From Methylobacillus flagellatus_A (GTDB taxonomy: Bacteria; Pseudomonadota; Gammaproteobacteria; Burkholderiales; Methylophilaceae): 64,000 nucleotides of DNA. The notes beneath the pieces are model-generated. The model made no database searches. It saw only the letters and a list, made by a program, of their open reading frames with translations, and was not told the origin of the DNA. Positions within the stretch are counted from its first letter, which is position 1. Each line of letters starts with the position of its first letter. Shown here one piece after another: positions 50,344 to 58,269 of the stretch. The stretch is taken from NCBI RefSeq assembly GCF_031344055.1, contig NZ_JADBEN010000001.1; one strand, given 5' to 3'. Made by a program: the position numbers and the translations under genes.

Positions 50344-51570
50344 ATGAATTCATTGCAGTTTCCCCGCCACGGGGACAAGGAGAACTCGGCATTTTTCGAG
50401 GAGTACCTGGTCAAGTTGCTGGAAGAGCGCGACGCGGTGGGGTTGACCGCGATGGTGCATGAGATTGATGCGCTCATGATCACGGTGGACCCGGGGCATT
50501 CGGTCAAGTATGTCGCGGAGCTATGCTTCATGACTTCGTACCATTACCTGGTGACGCTGGAGAGCGAATCGCACTGGACGCATGTGCTGCGAATCGACCT
50601 GGACTCGCCCGACCTGCTGGTGCGGGAAGTGAAGGACCCGAACCTGCGCGGCATTTTCCGCAGCCTCAACGAAATCTACCCGGTGGGGGCGCGCAAGCCG
50701 AATAGCCGCTACATGGGCGAGATCATCCGCGTGGACAGCCTGCATGACGTAGTCAAGCTGCAGCAGGAACGGGAATTCCGCTTTTTCACGCAGGACGAGG
50801 TGCGCAAGCTGGAGCTGCCAGGCAACCTCGCCGTGAGCAAGCCCTCGCCCTATACGCATAATATCGTCGCCTACCTGGAGCGCAAACCGGAAGAAATGCG
50901 CGTGTATTCCCTCGGGGTGAGCCGCGTCGATCCCGAGTTGCAGATGGCCTATGAAGCGGCCAAGGCCTTGCAGCAGAAGCTCAATTTTGGCGACTTGCTG
51001 CTACCGATCGACCATCTCGCGACGCGGATCTACAGCCAGAACCGCGAGGTGGCGATCCTGGAATACCTGTCGTGGTCGAGCTATTACTTCTGGGGCGCTT
51101 ACAATATCTTCGACCAGAACTCATCGACCAATGTCACCAAGAGCGCGCACGGTCTGCCGGAATCCAAGAGTCCGGCCAAGGTGTTCACGGCCAACAATAC
51201 GCCTTATTTCGTCAATCACCTGGAAAAGCTGCCGTCGCCCACCGAAACCTTCGTGCGCAACTACGGGCCGCGCCTGCACCATATCGCGGTGGCGGTGAAG
51301 GACGGCGAGCGCGACGGCGTCGAGCATATCGAGTTCGCCGTGAATGCGATCGCCTCCCAAGGCCAGGGCTTCCTGCTCGACGTCATCGGTTCGCGCGAGG
51401 AAGGCTTGAAGCAGATATTCTCCAACGCCTCCGAGCATTCGTCCCTGATCGTGGAGTACGTGCAGCGCTTCGGCGATTTCCAGGGCTTCTTCACCAAGGA
51501 CAACGTGGCGGTGCTCACCGAAGCGGCCGGGCGTGAGGAAGGCGTAAAATCAGGGGCATCCCTGGGTTGA
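50344..51570 (+). CDS. HPPD-like VOC dioxygenase with a novel N-terminal domain
   Basis: A 408-residue protein. The second half (about 215-395) resembles the 4-hydroxyphenylpyruvate/4-hydroxymandelate dioxygenase branch of the VOC fold. PIDHLATRI gives H224, LHHIAVAV gives H312/H313 and LIVEYVQRFGDFQGFF gives E371, the two-His-one-Glu set that holds Fe(II). The first 210 residues do not resemble the N-terminal VOC module of HPPD and look like a separate alpha/beta domain. A non-heme iron dioxygenase acting on a 2-oxo-acid-like substrate is likely; substrate and pathway are unknown. Confidence 0.65.
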   Translation: MNSLQFPRHGDKENSAFFEEYLVKLLEERDAVGLTAMVHEIDALMITVDPGHSVKYVAELCFMTSYHYLVTLESESHWTHVLRIDLDSPDLLVREVKDPNLRGIFRSLNEIYPVGARKPNSRYMGEIIRVDSLHDVVKLQQEREFRFFTQDEVRKLELPGNLAVSKPSPYTHNIVAYLERKPEEMRVYSLGVSRVDPELQMAYEAAKALQQKLNFGDLLLPIDHLATRIYSQNREVAILEYLSWSSYYFWGAYNIFDQNSSTNVTKSAHGLPESKSPAKVFTANNTPYFVNHLEKLPSPTETFVRNYGPRLHHIAVAVKDGERDGVEHIEFAVNAIASQGQGFLLDVIGSREEGLKQIFSNASEHSSLIVEYVQRFGDFQGFFTKDNVAVLTEAAGREEGVKSGASLG

Positions 51571-51605
51571 TGTCAAGAGGTTGGCGTCAAGGAGTCAGCC
51601 ACAGT

Positions 51606-51812
51606 CTAATCGTTACCCACGCCCAGCTTCTTGGCCACCGTCAAGGTCAGTAGCGAGGCGACGAACAATACGCCCAGGGTCATGAAGCTCTTGTGGATGA
51701 AGTCGGAATCCTTGATCCAGTCCCAGATCATGGCGACGCCGAGCAACAGGCTGGCGAGTATGCACAGGATGCAGATGGTGAAGCAGATGTTGCGGATGGT
51801 GTTGATGCGCAT
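51606..51812 (-). CDS. Small two-helix membrane protein
   Basis: A 68-residue protein with two hydrophobic helices (ICFTICILCILASLLLGVAMIW and FMTLGVLFVASLLTLTVA) and a short charged loop between them. GGAGCACTCC lies just before the ATG. It is similar in style to short inner-membrane proteins of unknown role and sits alone between two plus-strand genes. Confidence 0.65.
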   Translation of the reverse strand: MRINTIRNICFTICILCILASLLLGVAMIWDWIKDSDFIHKSFMTLGVLFVASLLTLTVAKKLGVGND

Positions 51813-51938
51813 GGAGTGCTCCTGATCATATTGTTTTTGCTTGTATCGTATTGATGCGCTTGGGCAATTCGGCGCTATCCCTTGCGTGATTATGGTATAT
51901 TGCGCATCCTTTTGCCATTCGCATTATTCCTACAAGCC

Positions 51939-53855
51939 ATGACCCAAAGCCGCCGCCATCTTGAATTGCTCGCTCCGGCCAGGAATGCCGATTACGGCAT
52001 TGCCGCGATCAACCATGGCGCCGATGCCGTCTATATCGGCGGCCCGGCGTTCGGCGCGCGCGCCAAGGCGGAAAACTCGGTGCAGGATATTGCGCGGCTG
52101 GTGGCGCATGCGCACCGCTACCATGCCGAAGTGTTCGTGGCCTTCAACACCATCTTCCACGACAACGAGCTCGAAGCCGCGCGGCAGACCGCCTGGCAAT
52201 TGTACGACGCGGGCGTGGACGCGCTGATCGTGCAGGACATGGGCCTGCTGCAGATGGACATCCCGCCGATCCAGCTGCACGCGAGCACCCAGACCGACAT
52301 CCGCACCGTGGAAAAGGCCGTGTTCCTCGACCAGGTCGGCTTCACCCAGATCGTGCTGGCGCGAGAGATGGACCTCAACACCATACGCAAGGTCGCAGCC
52401 GCTACCAAGTGCAACCTGGAGTATTTCATCCATGGTGCGCTGTGCGTGGCGTTCAGCGGCCAGTGCTACATCAGCCACGCCCACACCGGGCGCAGCGCCA
52501 ACCGCGGCGAATGCTCGCAGGAGTGCCGCCTGCCTTACACGCTGGAAGACAGCCAGGGCCGCATCCTCGCCAAGGATAAGCACTTGCTGTCGATGAAGGA
52601 CAACGACCAGAGCGCCAACCTGCGCGCGCTGGCGGAGGCGGGCGTGAGCGCTTTCAAGATCGAGGGGCGCTACAAGGATATCGCCTACGTCAAGAACGCC
52701 ACGGCCTACTACCGTCAGTTGCTGGACGACATCCTCGAGGACAACCCGCATTACCGCCACGCCTCCTCGGGCCGCGCGATCTTCAGCTTCGTGCCGCAGC
52801 CGGAAAAAACCTTCAACCGCAGCACCACCGAATACTTCCTGCACGGACGCGGCGAGGACGTCGGCGCGTTCGATACGCCCAAGTTCGCGGGCGAGGAAAT
52901 CGGCCGCGTCACCAAGGTCGGGCCGGATTATTTTGAAGTGGAAACTTCGCTGGAATTGCACAACGGCGACGGCGTGTGTTTCTTCGACGTGCACAAGGAG
53001 CTCACCGGCATGCGCATCAACACCGTGCAGGGCAAGCGCCTCTACCCGAACGAAATGCCCGCCGACATGCGCCGCAACATGAAGGTCTACCGCAACCGCG
53101 ACCATGCCTTCCTGCGTTTGCTGGAAAAGGATTCCGCCCAGCGAAAAATCAGTGTGGCGATGACGCTGCATGAAACGGCGGACGGTTTCGCGCTCAGCAT
53201 GCAGGACGAGGACGGCTTCATGGCTTATGTGCAAACCAGGGCGGAAAAGCAGCCGGCCGAACAGGCGGAAAAGGCACAAGCCAGTATCCGCGATAGCCTT
53301 GCCAAACTCGGCAATACCGAGTTTTCCGCTGGCGAAGTTGCGCTGGACCTCAAGGCGGCATGGTTCATTCCCAGTTCCGTCGTCAACCAGCTCCGGCGCG
53401 AGGCGGTGGCCCAGCTGCAAGCCACGCGCCTGCTCGGTTACGAGCGCCCCAGGCCCGGCAAGCCCGCCGAGCCGCCTGCGCAATACCCGCAGGATACGCT
53501 GAGCTACCTCTCCAACGTCTACAACAAGAAAGCGCGCGAGTTCTACGAAAAGCACGGCGTGCAGGCGATTGCCGCAGCCTACGAGGCGAACGAGGAACTG
53601 GGCGAAGTGCCGGTGATGATCACCAAGCACTGCCTGCGCTACAGCTTCGCCATGTGTCCGAAGGAAGCCAAAGGCGTGATCGGCGTGCAAGGCACCATCA
53701 CTGCCGAACCCATGACCCTCGTCAGCGGCAAGGACAGGATCAGCCTCAAGTTCGACTGCAAGCGCTGCGAAATGCACGTGATGGGCAAGGTACGCAAGAA
53801 CGTGCTGCAAATGCCGCAACCGCAGCCAGTGCAGTTCTTCGCCAAGCGGCCTTGA
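51939..53855 (+). CDS. rlhA: U32-family 23S rRNA C2501 hydroxylase (RlhA-like)
   Basis: A 638-residue U32-family protein, the long form with a DUF3656 insert as in E. coli RlhA (YdcP), which makes 5-hydroxycytidine in 23S rRNA. The core reads LELLAPARNADYGIAAINHGADAVYIGGP, ELHASTQ-type QLHASTQTDIRTVEK, and GALCVAFSGQCYISHAHTGRSANRGECSQECRLPY. The C-terminal cysteines (ITKHCLRYSFAMCPKE and FDCKRCEMHV) are those of the U32 iron-sulfur site. I start at 51939; the upstream in-frame ATG adds 19 residues without homology. Confidence 0.9.
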   Translation: MTQSRRHLELLAPARNADYGIAAINHGADAVYIGGPAFGARAKAENSVQDIARLVAHAHRYHAEVFVAFNTIFHDNELEAARQTAWQLYDAGVDALIVQDMGLLQMDIPPIQLHASTQTDIRTVEKAVFLDQVGFTQIVLAREMDLNTIRKVAAATKCNLEYFIHGALCVAFSGQCYISHAHTGRSANRGECSQECRLPYTLEDSQGRILAKDKHLLSMKDNDQSANLRALAEAGVSAFKIEGRYKDIAYVKNATAYYRQLLDDILEDNPHYRHASSGRAIFSFVPQPEKTFNRSTTEYFLHGRGEDVGAFDTPKFAGEEIGRVTKVGPDYFEVETSLELHNGDGVCFFDVHKELTGMRINTVQGKRLYPNEMPADMRRNMKVYRNRDHAFLRLLEKDSAQRKISVAMTLHETADGFALSMQDEDGFMAYVQTRAEKQPAEQAEKAQASIRDSLAKLGNTEFSAGEVALDLKAAWFIPSSVVNQLRREAVAQLQATRLLGYERPRPGKPAEPPAQYPQDTLSYLSNVYNKKAREFYEKHGVQAIAAAYEANEELGEVPVMITKHCLRYSFAMCPKEAKGVIGVQGTITAEPMTLVSGKDRISLKFDCKRCEMHVMGKVRKNVLQMPQPQPVQFFAKRP

Positions 53856-53887
53856 AGACTACTAAATTTTCTGGTGATTAAATTCGG

Positions 53888-54154
53888 TTAAAAGGGAGAG
53901 TCAATACGTCTTAATATTCCAGACCGATCAAAGTATAGATACGTTGGCCCTGCATAAATCCAGATTTCTTCTGTTCCTAACGCAGTGGTTTGTTTGAGTG
54001 TGCGCATAGGGTAGCCATCTATACTGCCAAGAACCTGTTGCTTGGTCATTCCAATCTGGTATTTGTATCTACGACTCTCCATTTCCTGCCAAGAAGTACA
54101 GCCTTGTAATAAGAATAGATATACCAGCAACGAAATGATGAGAGTTTTATTCAT
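53888..54154 (-). CDS. Small lipoprotein, SmpA/BamE-like
   Basis: An 88-residue lipoprotein with lipobox LLQGC. The mature part has YQIGMTKQQVLGSIDGYPMR and EEIWIYAGPTYLYFDRSG, a short two-strand, two-helix layout like the SmpA/OmlA group that includes BamE. GC content is clearly lower than in neighbouring rlhA. It overlaps the 54151 gene by four bases, so they are coupled. Confidence 0.7.
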   Translation of the reverse strand: MNKTLIISLLVYLFLLQGCTSWQEMESRRYKYQIGMTKQQVLGSIDGYPMRTLKQTTALGTEEIWIYAGPTYLYFDRSGILRRIDSPF

Positions 54155-54831
54155 AGTAAATTCTTAATAAATTCTTTACATACGCTCTCATTTAGCTCTG
54201 CGAGTGTCATTGTTACGTTAGAACTTGAGCCTCCAGAGCCGCCAGACTCCATGAATACTATGTTTGTGGTTCGTTTGTTAGGATAAGACGCCTGATATAC
54301 GGCAATCCGTTCCTGATACTTTTGGGCCTCACAAGTGGTATGAGCTTCAATGCCCGTTTTCTGAAGAGACGGTAAAAGCTCAAAGCTACATCCCTCGAAC
54401 AGGGTGCCAAAGCAAGGTTGATGGTTGCCTGCTCCAGGTGATAGTGAAATATTCTCTACACCAAATTTTGGATTTGATGAGGTCGAATAAGTAATAGTCC
54501 AGGCCAGGATATTCTTTTTCCTTAACAAAACATATGAAGGTTTACCAAGAACATTAATTTGAAGAAGTCCTTGTCTGTAAGAGTTTTCACCCTCGGTCTT
54601 AAAACCATCAGTTAACCAAACAATGGGACCGCTAGCCTGATGGTCCCAGCTTATTTGTTCTGTTTTTTCATCTGGCATTAAAAGAAGAATTGCATTTCCA
54701 AGCTCCAGTGGGCCTGCAGCCGTAGCGATCCATGGGTAAACTGGTTCAGCATATGCAGTTTGAAAAATAAAGAAACAAAAAAATGTGGAAACGAAATTAC
54801 GCGCATAGCGTAAAAATTGATTAGCTGCCAT
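54151..54831 (-). CDS. Exported hypothetical protein (AT-rich)
   Basis: A 226-residue protein with a signal peptide (about 1-29, FCFFIFQTAYA). The mature part is strand-rich (GPLELGNAILLLMPDEK, GPIVWLTDGFKTEG, SYVLLRKKNILAW). It has cysteines that could form disulfides and a glycine/serine stretch SGGSGGSSSN. No family is recognised. It is coupled to the lipoprotein gene after it and is AT-rich like its neighbours, which suggests recent acquisition. Confidence 0.55.
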   Translation of the reverse strand: MAANQFLRYARNFVSTFFCFFIFQTAYAEPVYPWIATAAGPLELGNAILLLMPDEKTEQISWDHQASGPIVWLTDGFKTEGENSYRQGLLQINVLGKPSYVLLRKKNILAWTITYSTSSNPKFGVENISLSPGAGNHQPCFGTLFEGCSFELLPSLQKTGIEAHTTCEAQKYQERIAVYQASYPNKRTTNIVFMESGGSGGSSSNVTMTLAELNESVCKEFIKNLL

Positions 54832-54843
54832 GAGAGATAATTA

Positions 54844-55053
54844 TTAGGATTTTACGAGTTTCGCAATTTCATTTTTGAATGTAATGCCAAGGGCTATCCC
54901 ACGTTGATAGCTCGCTGAATGAGTATCATGAGGCAGGCTCTCATGTTCTTTGGTATCGAGTAATCCATCTGCTACTCCCCGCTTGAAAGATAGCCCATGT
55001 CCATGTGGGATATCTGGAATATCTAGTGTGACTTTGTGTGTGCTGGACGACAT
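54844..55053 (-). CDS. Hypothetical 69-residue protein (AT-rich patch)
   Basis: A short cytosolic frame (HKVTLDIPDIPHGHGLSFKRGVADGLLD, YQRGIALGITFKNEIAKLV) with a GATTGGAG-like purine-rich site upstream. It ends 12 bases before the exported-protein gene and is likely its partner in one transcript. Not recognised. Confidence 0.5.
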   Translation of the reverse strand: MSSSTHKVTLDIPDIPHGHGLSFKRGVADGLLDTKEHESLPHDTHSASYQRGIALGITFKNEIAKLVKS

Positions 55054-55102
55054 TGTTTACTCCAATCGTGAGATTTTCTAGGTAGTTAAATTTTTCTTTT
55101 AA

Positions 55103-55140
55103 AATCCTATTTTGGGATTATTCCAGAATGGGATTATTTA
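55103..55140. promoter_or_regulatory. Candidate XRE operator with repeated GGGATTATT
   Basis: AATCC-N7-GGATT (55103-55119) forms an inverted repeat, and GGGATTATT occurs twice (55114-55122 and 55130-55138). The block lies between the minus-strand AT-rich genes and the XRE gene, so it could control both directions. Confidence 0.45.
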
Positions 55141-55167
55141 TTCAAGGCATCAAAGACAGGTGCCTGA

Positions 55168-55398
55168 ATGAAATCTACCGATACGCCGGAATACCAAGCC
55201 TTGCTGGAGTTGTTAGTGCATGCCAGGAAGCGGGAAGGTTTAACGCAGGCAATGCTTGCCAGCAAACTTGGCAAACCTCAGTCCTATATTGCCAAGATTG
55301 AATCCGGGGAGCGCAGGATTGATGTGGTGGAGTTGTCTGAGTTAGGCAGGTATCTGCGGGTCAGGGTTGATGTGCAGTATTTGGATGATGGGCTTTAG
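55168..55398 (+). CDS. XRE-family HTH regulator
   Basis: A 76-residue Cro/C1-type DNA-binding protein. The HTH is LLVHARKREGLTQAMLASKLGKPQSYIAKIESGERRIDVVEL. Little else is present, so it works as a small repressor or antitoxin-like regulator. It is divergent from the three AT-rich genes at 53888-55053 and probably regulates them through the repeats at 55103-55140. Confidence 0.85.
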   Translation: MKSTDTPEYQALLELLVHARKREGLTQAMLASKLGKPQSYIAKIESGERRIDVVELSELGRYLRVRVDVQYLDDGL

Positions 55399-55483
55399 TT
55401 GCATTGCTTGTGTAAGACGCATCTGCTCGAGGTGGGCAGTATGAGTTGAGCAAATCCAGGTTCTGGCGATTTCAATATTACTT

Positions 55484-55771
55484 TCATTCAAGCTCGCGCT
55501 GGTGCCTGATCGCCAGTATCAATACCTGGTCGGTGAGCGGGTCGAATTCATACAGCGCGATATAGCCGCTTCGCCCGCGTGAAATCACGAGCTCCTTCAA
55601 GTCCGTGCCGGATATTGGCCGGCCGATATCCGGGTGCAACGCCAGCAGCGAGATACCGTGATCGATGATATCGAAGGTGGCCATGGCCCATTCGCCTGAT
55701 TGCTCCAGCAGAAAATCCACCAGCCTTTCAATATCCTCCACTGCAGCCGAGGAGTAGACGATGCTGGTCAT
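55484..55771 (-). CDS. ParE/RelE-family toxin
   Basis: A 95-residue toxin of the ParE/RelE superfamily. VYSSAAVEDIERLVDFLLEQSGEWA, LALHPDIGRPISGTDLKELVIS and GYIALYEFDPLTDQVLILAIRHQRE follow the family plan. ParE proteins poison gyrase. The arginine and histidine near the end (IRHQRE) match the usual place of functional residues. The start overlaps the antitoxin stop by four bases. Confidence 0.9.
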   Translation of the reverse strand: MTSIVYSSAAVEDIERLVDFLLEQSGEWAMATFDIIDHGISLLALHPDIGRPISGTDLKELVISRGRSGYIALYEFDPLTDQVLILAIRHQRELE

Positions 55772-56052
55772 CGTGTCTGCTTGATGGGTTTGGGTCTGGT
55801 TGTATGCTGGCCTTGTATCTTGTTGCGCAGGTAGGCATGCACATCTTCTGCCGCATAAGCGGTGCCGGATTGTTCATGTTCGGCTTTTGCCTCCAGGGCG
55901 CGGGCGATCAGCGCCTGCCGCTTTTCCTCTCGCAAGGTTTGTTCTGTGAGCGCGTCCAGCATGAAGGCATGCGCAGTCTTTCCTGTCGCATCGGCAAGTT
56001 GCTTGATGCGCGTTTTCAGGTTGTCTGGCAATTTAAGGCTGGTGGTTGCCAT
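55768..56052 (-). CDS. Ribbon-helix-helix antitoxin
   Basis: A 94-residue CopG/RHH-type antitoxin. The N-terminal DNA-binding strand and helices read TTSLKLPDNLKTRIKQLADATGKTAHAFMLDAL. The charged C-terminus (EAKAEHEQSGTAYAAEDVHAYLRNK) would wrap the toxin. AAGGA precedes the ATG at 56052; the longer frame has no site. First gene of the pair, autoregulation expected. Confidence 0.88.
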   Translation of the reverse strand: MATTSLKLPDNLKTRIKQLADATGKTAHAFMLDALTEQTLREEKRQALIARALEAKAEHEQSGTAYAAEDVHAYLRNKIQGQHTTRPKPIKQTR

Positions 56053-56104
56053 TGGCACGTCCTTGATTTTGGTAACAATAAAGTAACACCTTGATGCAGG
56101 AAGG

Positions 56105-56710
56105 TCAACGAGATGGCCAGTTGTCCAGCACAAGCCTTGTCATATCCAGCAGTGCTTCGCGGCTGGCACCGCTGGCGGCTTGTGTGCTCATGCCCTGGTG
56201 CAAGGTGGCGATGTACTTGGCGAGGGTGGCAGGATTGGTTTGCCCAGGCAGGTCGCCTTCTCGTTGGGCGCGTTGCAGGCGCGCCGTCAGGGAAGTTTCG
56301 AACTGTTGCCTGTATTTCGCCAGTGTTTCCTTGACCGCGGCGGTTTCTTTGCTGCAACTCAGCGACCCCGTATTGACCATGCAGCCGCGGGGCGTATCCG
56401 GCGCAGTAAGGAAATGGACGCTTTCCGACAATAGTTTTTCTACCACGCGGTAGGCCGTGGGTTCGTCGAGCGCAGCCGAAACGAACGCGATCGGGCCGGC
56501 GATGTAGTGCTGCAGCGCTTTCTCGAACAGTTCCTCCTTGCTGCCGAACGCGGCATACAGGCTTGGCTTGTTGATTCCCATGGCATCGGTCAATTCCGCG
56601 ACCGAGGTGCCTTCATAGCCATGGGCCCAGAACAATCGCATCGCAATCTCCAGGGATGCTTCCGGGTCGAATTTGCTAGGGCGGCCCCGTGGTTTCTTGG
56701 TATCAGCCAT
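56105..56710 (-). CDS. TetR/AcrR-family regulator
   Basis: A 201-residue TetR protein. A basic arm KKPRGRPSKFD precedes the HTH (about 15-60, AMRLFWAHGYEGTSVAELTDAMGINKPSLYAAFGSKEELF). The ligand domain has GCMVNTGSL with one cysteine, as in the NemR/AcrR-like subgroup that senses electrophiles. It is divergent from the SDR at 56837, with two matching operator-like sites between. Confidence 0.92.
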   Translation of the reverse strand: MADTKKPRGRPSKFDPEASLEIAMRLFWAHGYEGTSVAELTDAMGINKPSLYAAFGSKEELFEKALQHYIAGPIAFVSAALDEPTAYRVVEKLLSESVHFLTAPDTPRGCMVNTGSLSCSKETAAVKETLAKYRQQFETSLTARLQRAQREGDLPGQTNPATLAKYIATLHQGMSTQAASGASREALLDMTRLVLDNWPSR

Positions 56711-56746
56711 GTTTCATACTCGCAATCACTATTGAATTAATAATAT

Positions 56747-56762
56747 TGTACCACTTGGTTAA
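56747..56762. promoter_or_regulatory. TetR operator copy 1
   Basis: TGTACCACTTGGTTAA matches the inverse of the site at 56803-56818 in 13 or so of 16 positions. Sites of this kind flanking a promoter are typical for a divergent TetR/SDR pair. Confidence 0.5.
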
Positions 56763-56769
56763 AAATTAT

Positions 56770-56799
56770 TTGACAATGTAATTCCGCACCGTTTAATAT
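56770..56799 (+). promoter_or_regulatory. Sigma-70-type promoter of the SDR gene
   Basis: TTGACA (56770-56775) and TAATAT (56794-56799) are spaced by 18 bases, between the two TetR-operator copies and 38 bases before the SDR start. Confidence 0.55.
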
Positions 56800-56802
56800 T
56801 TA

Positions 56803-56818
56803 TTTACCGAATGGTACA
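56803..56818. promoter_or_regulatory. TetR operator copy 2
   Basis: TTTACCGAATGGTACA overlaps the likely transcription start of the SDR gene, and its inverse resembles the copy at 56747. Binding here would block the promoter. Confidence 0.5.
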
Positions 56819-56836
56819 TAAATATAGGAGATCAGC

Positions 56837-57580
56837 ATGAGTAACATGGAAAGCAAGGTTGCATTGATTACCGGCGCCAACCGCGGCATCGGCTTCGAAA
56901 CCGCTAAGGAACTGGGGGAGCAAGGCATCCAGGTGATATTGGCTGTGCGCGACCCCGTAGGCGGGGAAGCCGCGGCGGAAAAATTGCAGGCGCTAGGCAT
57001 CAAGGCGGCCGTAGTGCCTTACGAGGCGGGCAAGCCAGGGGCCGCCGCCCAGGTGGCGGCGTTTGTCGATCAGCATTTCGGCAAGCTGGATATCCTGGTG
57101 AATAATGCAGGCATCTTGAAAGAGAACCTGGTCGGCGGCAACAACAGCAGTCAAGTGGAAGGCAACGTGCTGCGCGATACCTTTGAGGTCAATTTCTTCG
57201 CTGTGATCGAGCTGACCCAGGCCTTGCTGCCCTTGATCAAGCGCTCCAAGGCCGGGCGGATCGTCAATCTGTCGAGCATCCTCGCTTCCCTCAGCCTGCA
57301 CAGCATGCCGGATTCGCCTATCGAGCAGGCGAAAAGCGTCGCCTACAACACTTCCAAAACCGCCTTGAACGCTTATACCGTGCATCTTGCGCACGAGCTC
57401 AAGCATACGGCGATCAAGGTCAATGCCGCCCATCCCGGCTGGGTGAAGACAGCGCTTGGCGGCGCCAACGCCCCGATGGAGGTGGATGGCAGCGGCAAGA
57501 CCAGCGCACAACTCGCCACACTGGGCGCGGAAGGGCCCAGCGGCGGATTCTTCCATCAGGGCGAAGCGTTGCCTTGGTAA
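56837..57580 (+). CDS. Short-chain dehydrogenase (carbonyl reductase-like)
   Basis: A 247-residue SDR. TGANRGIG (about residues 13-20) is the nucleotide motif, NNAG follows, SSILASLSL holds the serine, and YNTSK the Tyr and Lys. The arrangement with a gap before YNTSK is like carbonyl reductases of the CBR1 type. It is divergent from the TetR gene and shares seven bases with the following DUF2798 frame. Probably an aldehyde or quinone detoxifying enzyme under TetR control; this role is inferred. Confidence 0.9.
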   Translation: MSNMESKVALITGANRGIGFETAKELGEQGIQVILAVRDPVGGEAAAEKLQALGIKAAVVPYEAGKPGAAAQVAAFVDQHFGKLDILVNNAGILKENLVGGNNSSQVEGNVLRDTFEVNFFAVIELTQALLPLIKRSKAGRIVNLSSILASLSLHSMPDSPIEQAKSVAYNTSKTALNAYTVHLAHELKHTAIKVNAAHPGWVKTALGGANAPMEVDGSGKTSAQLATLGAEGPSGGFFHQGEALPW

Positions 57581-57828
57581 GGTTGCCGCCGCATGGCAGG
57601 CGTCTGCACTCCCGGTACCGCAAGCCATTGTTCGCCTTTGTCATGTCGGCGGTAACCTCGCTGATCGTGTCGGCGGTGATCCTGGCGTTGCGCGGCGTGC
57701 CTGCGCCTCTCTTCCTGCATCAATGGGCCCATGCTTTCATCACGGCATGGCCCGTGGTGTTCCTGTCCATTATCCTGATTGCGCCGCGGATCGATCGCTT
57801 GCTGGACTGGGTCGTGGAAAGGCACTAG
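57574..57828 (+). CDS. DUF2798-family membrane protein
   Basis: An 84-residue protein with two membrane helices (FAFVMSAVTSLIVSAVILAL and WAHAFITAWPVVFLSIILIAP) and the typical ending (RIDRLLDWVV). This fits DUF2798. No ATG is near the expected start; TTG at 57574 or 57583 must serve. It overlaps the SDR stop and is likely in its transcript. Function unknown. Confidence 0.7.
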   Translation: MVRLPPHGRRLHSRYRKPLFAFVMSAVTSLIVSAVILALRGVPAPLFLHQWAHAFITAWPVVFLSIILIAPRIDRLLDWVVERH

Positions 57829-57963
57829 GCAAAGGCGTCATCAGCCCTTAGGCCCTTGGGGCAGTCTTGTTCAGTGCTATCTGTTCTCTAGCCTGATGGG
57901 TAGCAGTCGCAGTTTCGGTAGAGCACGGAGCCGTGACCGAGCCGCCGCGAAGCGTGAAAGCAG

Positions 57964-58269
57964 CTACTCAATTGTCGTTGCGCGGTAAAACTCCACATAG
58001 AACCTGCCGGGGATGCCGAATTCCACCCAATGGACGATCTCCGGCAATATGACGATGGTTTCCCCCGCATTGGCAATCGCTGATGCTTCATTCGGCGGCG
58101 CCAGGCGGTAGACGACTTGGCCTTCCAATACATGCAGCAGGCCCCAGATGCCGGCCTTGGTGGAATGCTGCGATTGCAGGGCGGCCGGCAGGTTGTCCGG
58201 CGTGAAGTCCGGGGTGCGCTTGTAGGCTTCCAGCCCTTTGTTGGGAAGCTGGCTAGGGATCAGGCTCAT
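57964..58269 (-). CDS. Cupin-like DUF1971 protein (TehB/YeaR-like)
   Basis: A 101-residue small beta-barrel protein of the DUF1971 family. HSTKAGIWGLLHVLEGQVVYRL, GETIVILPEIVHWVEFG and FYVEFYR match YeaR/TehB-like proteins; these are linked to nitrate, nitrite or tellurite stress in other species. It overlaps the 2-hydroxyacid dehydrogenase stop by four bases, so it is co-translated as second gene. Confidence 0.85.
   Translation of the reverse strand: MSLIPSQLPNKGLEAYKRTPDFTPDNLPAALQSQHSTKAGIWGLLHVLEGQVVYRLAPPNEASAIANAGETIVILPEIVHWVEFGIPGRFYVEFYRATTIE

Noticed and set aside
51930..53819. Long open frame opposite rlhA
   Set aside because: Antisense shadow; the plus-strand frame matches RlhA over its whole length.
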